This document shows, one piece after another, positions 61,001 through 64,000 of a DNA stretch of 64,000 nt. Source of the stretch: Mycolicibacterium thermoresistibile (lineage in GTDB: Bacteria; Actinomycetota; Actinomycetes; Mycobacteriales; Mycobacteriaceae); contig NZ_LT906483.1 in NCBI RefSeq assembly GCF_900187065.1, forward strand, positions 4,340,001 to 4,404,000, given 5' to 3'. Positions within the stretch are counted from its first letter, which is position 1; each line of letters opens with the position of its first letter. A program made the position numbers and the translations under genes. The notes under the pieces were generated by a model that was given only the letters and a program-made list of their open reading frames with translations, was not told where the DNA came from and searched no databases.

Positions 61001-64000
61001 CTGCCGCGATGCACACCACCATCTGCGTAGCCTCGGCGCGAGATGCCGGGCCGGAACCGCGAGTTCAGCTGGTAGAGCCACGACCCGCCGAGCGCCCGCA
61101 TCGCCTCGGGGATGATGATCCCTTCGCCGCCGGACAGCGGCACCAGCATGTTGTCCCGCCCCGGGCTGTAGCCGGGCAGCACACCACCATCGGCGCGGCC
61201 GCCAGGAATGAAGAATCCTGGGTCCAGGGCGTTTCCACCGGCTGTGGGGTTGGGTCTGGGCTGTCCGGCGGGAATTTCGCCCGTCAGCTGAGGGGTGATC
61301 CACAGTGTCGTGAATTTCTGCATTTCGGTGGTCATCTGCGAGATGAACCGCTGCAGCGCTGCTTCGTCAGTCTTGACAGTGATCTCGATCTGCTTGGTGT
61401 CGGGAACCTGCTTGATCGCCCAGCCGAGGCTGTCAACAACCGTGATCGCGTCCCGGACCCTCTCGTCGTTGACGTCGAGATGGACGGTGCCGTCGCCCAG
61501 CACCTCCACCGCCGCGCCCGCCTCGCGGAGCAACCCCACCAGCGCTTCGGCGCCGGGCATGTCCATGTTCAGCGGGATGTTCTGTGGGACAGCCTTCAAC
61601 GCCACCGACAGATCATCGGCCGCCTGCAGTACGTCCACGCCCATCTTCTGCGCCATCTCGGACAAGGCTGGGGCGGCCGCCTCGGCTCGAGTCCGAGCAT
61701 GATCGAACCGGGCAGCGACGCCGAGGAGTGCGTCGGCGGCGCGCTCACCGTCCGGGCCGCCCATCGCCCGCAAGGCGGCCAGTGTGGCGTCCAGGGCCGG
61801 GCCGCCCCGGGTCAGCTGCGAGGCAAGACTTTCTGACGACACCCCGAGCTTTTGGATCGACTCGACGACACCTTGGACCTGTTCGTCACTCAGCCGCCCT
61901 CTGAGCATCTCGGGAAGGTTGTCGATGGTCCGGGCGACCGCTGCAACCGCGGCTTCGTCAACGACACCGGCCGATTCCAGCAGCGCCGCATTGAGTTCCT
62001 TCTGCGCCCCGAGCGATGCCAGCTGTGCCTCTTTGGCACGTTGGACCTGCTGGGCGAGCTCGGCTTGCGCGGCCGCCGCCGCGCGTGCAGCGCGCGCGTT
62101 CTCGCCCAGCAGATACGACGCCAACGCGATCCCGCCGCCGATGCCCGCGCCGATGGCCGCCCCTGCCGGCCCGAAGATGCTGCCAGCCAGCGCACCTCCC
62201 GCGACGCTGGACAGGGCGCCGATGGTCTGGGCGATACCGCTGCTTGTCGCGGTGGCGGCTGTCCCGGCCATGAGCATCGTCGTGCCGATCTCACCGCGCA
62301 AAGCCTTCAGGCTGCGCAGGGTCTCGCGCATCCCCTTCTTCGTTCGTTCTCCCAGCCCACCCATCGAGCTCCCGAGCCCATCAGCGTCGGTCGCAACCGT
62401 CGTGAGCGTCGTGGACATGACCGTGCCAGCGGCAGTGGTCACACCGATCAGGCCCGTCATCCAGCCAGTAACCGTTTTGATGACCGCGAGCCCCTTGGCG
62501 GCCACGGCGGCGCCGATGAACCCGGTTTTCAGCAACGCATACGCGGCCACCAGGGCGGTGACCACGCCCTGGTGGCTGGTGATGAGGTCAGCGATTGTGG
62601 TCAGGATCGGCACCAACGCCTCGGCGGTGCGCAGGAAGATCGTCCACGCCGAGACACCCACTGCGGCGGATGCTTTGGCGAATGACGCGGCGATACCGGC
62701 GAGCGCCGGCCCGAGCTGCTTTGCGATATCCCACACCCGCGCCAGCGAGTCCCGAACGAAATCGACGGCTTTCGTCGCCCAGTCCGCCGCTCCATCGTCG
62801 CCGCGCCAAGCGGCCTGCAGCTCCTCGAACCCGTCACGGACCTGCCTCGCCACCGTCCGCACCCGCTCGAGGCCAGCCAATACCCGGCGAGACATGTCGC
62901 CGCGGCCGAACACATCCCGGAACGTGTCGGTCACCTCACCGGTGCGCAGGTATGTGACCATGCCCTTGACGGCATCGGTGGCCACGTCGATGCCTTCGGT
63001 GACTCGGCCGATCACCGCGGGTGCGGACTCGAACGGGCCCTTGAGGATCTCGGCGCCCAGCCGGCCGAGCGCGGCCCTCATGTTCGCCATCGCGCCTTCG
63101 AAGGTTTCGCCGGCCTTGAGCGCCGCGCCGCCCATGCCGCGTTCGATGGCGTTGCGGAACGTCTCGAAATCGATCTTGCCGTCCGAGGCCATCTTGGCGG
63201 TTTCCTCAGCGGTCTTGCCGATTTCCTCGCTCAGTAGCTGCAGGATCGGGATGCCTCGGTCGTGCAGCTGCGCCATGACCTCGCCCTGCACCTTGTTCGA
63301 TGTGGCGACCTTGTTGAAGATCGCGCCCATCGACTGCATGTCGGTCTTGGCGATCGCGGCGGCGTCACCGACCAACTTGAGGGTGCGGGTCAGATCCTCG
63401 CCGGGCTGGACACCGGCGGCCACCGCGGAGGCGGCCACGGTAGCAGCCTCGCCCAGCCCGAACGCGGTGCCCTTCACCGCGGTGAGCGCGGAATCCATGA
63501 TGCCCTCGACGCTTCGCGCGTCGTGACCGAGCCCTTGCAGCGTGGATCGCGCGTTCTCGATCGAGGTGAGCCGATTCATGCCGAGCTGCAGCACGCTGAA
63601 ACTGCCTGCCACACCACCGATCGCGCCCGACACGGCGGCGCCGATGCCGGTCCACTTTGCGAACTTGCCGACCGCGCCCAGCACCGCGTCACCGGCGCGC
63701 ACGAAACCAGACGCTGCTTGACCGACACCTGAACCGAGTTGCTTGCTGACGGCCGATGCACGCTCCGCGGCACGGCTGAACCGACCGAACTCGCCACTGG
63801 CCTGGCTGGCTGCGCGGCCGGCCTTGCTCGTCCTATCCGCCGCACCGTCGCTGGCGCGGCCCATGTCGTCCATGCCACTGCCGGCGGCGCGGGCAGCATC
63901 CCCGGCAGTCTTGGTGGCTTGGGCCGCGGCCTGGCTGGCCTGCTGCATGTCGCTCATGCCGCCGGTCGCTTCGCGTGCCGCCTTGCCGGCCTGGCCGACG
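58081..64000 (-). CDS. tape measure protein, 5' end outside the window
   Basis: At least 1,972 residues; the first in-frame ATG at 63957 is not the start, since the frame stays open with the same Ala-rich helix to the window edge (GQAGKAAREATGG). Long helical N-terminus with several hydrophobic segments, a glycine-rich middle, and after about residue 1,240 an embedded hydrolase-like region: HPSGRAID with Asp/His at 60154-60177 and HIH at 59995-60003, the zinc-ligand pattern of LAS/VanY-type peptidases. It sets tail length and helps DNA entry. The final 650 residues contain more membrane-like helices. Confidence 0.92.
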   Translation of the reverse strand, partial: VGQAGKAAREATGGMSDMQQASQAAAQATKTAGDAARAAGSGMDDMGRASDGAADRTSKAGRAASQASGEFGRFSRAAERASAVSKQLGSGVGQAASGFVRAGDAVLGAVGKFAKWTGIGAAVSGAIGGVAGSFSVLQLGMNRLTSIENARSTLQGLGHDARSVEGIMDSALTAVKGTAFGLGEAATVAASAVAAGVQPGEDLTRTLKLVGDAAAIAKTDMQSMGAIFNKVATSNKVQGEVMAQLHDRGIPILQLLSEEIGKTAEETAKMASDGKIDFETFRNAIERGMGGAALKAGETFEGAMANMRAALGRLGAEILKGPFESAPAVIGRVTEGIDVATDAVKGMVTYLRTGEVTDTFRDVFGRGDMSRRVLAGLERVRTVARQVRDGFEELQAAWRGDDGAADWATKAVDFVRDSLARVWDIAKQLGPALAGIAASFAKASAAVGVSAWTIFLRTAEALVPILTTIADLITSHQGVVTALVAAYALLKTGFIGAAVAAKGLAVIKTVTGWMTGLIGVTTAAGTVMSTTLTTVATDADGLGSSMGGLGERTKKGMRETLRSLKALRGEIGTTMLMAGTAATATSSGIAQTIGALSSVAGGALAGSIFGPAGAAIGAGIGGGIALASYLLGENARAARAAAAAQAELAQQVQRAKEAQLASLGAQKELNAALLESAGVVDEAAVAAVARTIDNLPEMLRGRLSDEQVQGVVESIQKLGVSSESLASQLTRGGPALDATLAALRAMGGPDGERAADALLGVAARFDHARTRAEAAAPALSEMAQKMGVDVLQAADDLSVALKAVPQNIPLNMDMPGAEALVGLLREAGAAVEVLGDGTVHLDVNDERVRDAITVVDSLGWAIKQVPDTKQIEITVKTDEAALQRFISQMTTEMQKFTTLWITPQLTGEIPAGQPRPNPTAGGNALDPGFFIPGGRADGGVLPGYSPGRDNMLVPLSGGEGIIIPEAMRALGGSWLYQLNSRFRPGISRRGYADGGVHRGSGALPGPVFDTRDDDEPLKLLEDIRDLLAGAGPTTAPLNVTAREVSTLADRAVGRMAGMTPGGTGPFGTPIAPRHRGYEMAAAAISALGGDPEKWLGAEPVSYWRERINESVQAVQQATSAMGPVVSDMGRYVEALQEFARTGDLSAVQGVGLSATDSVITAITSARNKKTGRLSDTEIGALIEQTLGPSGYVGVLDERNASLVKSLQSFRDKVAKGSGTMTGGALVAGLPAHTGAATFSTSGLMPATAALGQAVLQMFPQIREIGGYRQDPHPDHPSGRAIDIMIPGGTTRGGRNPAGEALGDQIWNWLMSTGIVDPKGSLWKTDVGGDHFDHIHARIAEGMENAAIQAGLIPAAAGTPAASLGGLSATGGATPVFVTNWPGTGGMGMPPGLQPILDAAAQGSGEAASNVLGDVMSAVASLGQEDWAKRDASYATLNKLVRDRNPMALAAALGLDVEDFTRQGGGHGDITANDGPGYDSSGRLYSDTAALLDRTFTSLNAQLAAMRDQMVSVIEQVSHKLNDAALEPIVKAGVQSALEGLKDSVSHAIGTAMGQAAAPPIADAVRQGMASLPIATSGGDSGGNAFSGLIPGMASGGPVYGGVAGRDSVPALLMPGEHVLTTDDVARLGGQSGVYAFRAALARTGGVRGFATGGAVVNDVVGAEFFGVSQIPIIGLVVNILIRVLLSVLGVQIQARDTLLQMTDEFRQFRGDFQAFDASGRLLNDTSALVDRAQSSEEMAAQERIRILKIVIEALIRYIIEKVIVPIGKAVANAAISAGASAAGAAINTQAPGVGGIVSSLITAAGQAGVDIIADVGTDLALAISETVIAVVAEGLQSLFPDLMTTIFGGGLLSVLLDPIGNILGNTFGGLLGGITSLLAGLFGGAATLIPGLPFDRGGIAYGTGLMPKATIAPERVLSPRQTELFERMVAALERNPRAATGSTTIVDVGGITVAGGPEAGERVRAGLMELMH

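Larger units (their letters stand above)
39475..64000. mobile_element. siphovirus-type prophage, left portion
   Basis: Bounded on the left by the tRNA-Thr att core, with a tyrosine integrase beside it, a lysis cassette, minor tail and fibre genes, and a tape measure gene running off the right edge. Gene density, overlapping ATGA/GTGA junctions and the divergent/convergent layout are those of mycobacterial temperate phages. The late genes look intact, so the element may be functional. Capsid, terminase, repressor and the right att site are not in the window. Confidence 0.95.

Overview
The window is high-GC DNA from a mycobacterium. Gene content and order match the Mycobacterium tuberculosis block Rv3591c-Rv3635 (established knowledge of that genome), with insertions and deletions that point to a non-tuberculous, probably fast-growing (Mycolicibacterium-type) species. 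The left 39.5 kb is chromosome. The right 24.5 kb is one end of an integrated siphovirus-type prophage that runs past the window.

Chromosome, left to right: the start of an alpha/beta hydrolase, the heme-degrading enzyme mhuD and the lipoprotein lpqF; a cobalamin riboswitch in front of a four-gene ECF cobalt importer (cbiMNQO); clpC1 and lsr2; then a long leftward housekeeping series: lysS, coaX, panD, panC, a DUF2520 oxidoreductase, two membrane proteins, folK, folB, folP, folE and ftsH. The pan genes and coaX together cover pantothenate and coenzyme A supply. folE, folP, folB and folK are four consecutive folate-pathway genes joined by short overlaps. To the right of ftsH are an ephA-type epoxide hydrolase, a luciferase-like flavin oxidoreductase and a zinc alcohol dehydrogenase in one overlapping operon, then lpqG, hpt, tilS, a metalloprotease, dacB and ppa. 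A co-directional surface-assembly cassette follows (29.3-37.2 kb): a Pls/PosA-type NRPS-like membrane protein with three left-handed beta-helix domains, a flippase-like protein, galE and a GT-C-like membrane protein. Next is a three-gene, ATGA-coupled set led by an EspA/EspE-like type VII secretion substrate, with a degraded tail.

Prophage (39,475 to beyond 64,000): the left attachment site is the 3' half of a tRNA-Thr(CGT) on the minus strand. A short rightward arm carries a tyrosine integrase, small membrane proteins and a VapBC45-like toxin-antitoxin pair. A 12-bp hairpin separates this arm from the convergent late operon, which reads leftward: tape measure (start outside the window), minor tail proteins, a frameshifted pair resembling tail assembly chaperones, fibre proteins, then a lysis cassette (41-residue membrane protein, LysA, LysB, holin, 51-residue membrane protein). 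Most late genes overlap by 1-4 bases as ATGA, GTGA or TTGA. Two genes in the late region look like cargo: a plus-strand gene at 51,191 and a secreted protein at 52,666. No capsid, terminase, repressor or replication genes are in the window; they should lie to the right.

No CRISPR array, rRNA gene or complete tRNA gene is visible. Most promising for new biology: the Pls/flippase/GalE/GT-C cassette with a degenerate adenylation domain, the EspA/E-like cassette, the out-of-place frameshift pair, the metallopeptidase motifs inside the tape measure, and the prophage cargo genes.
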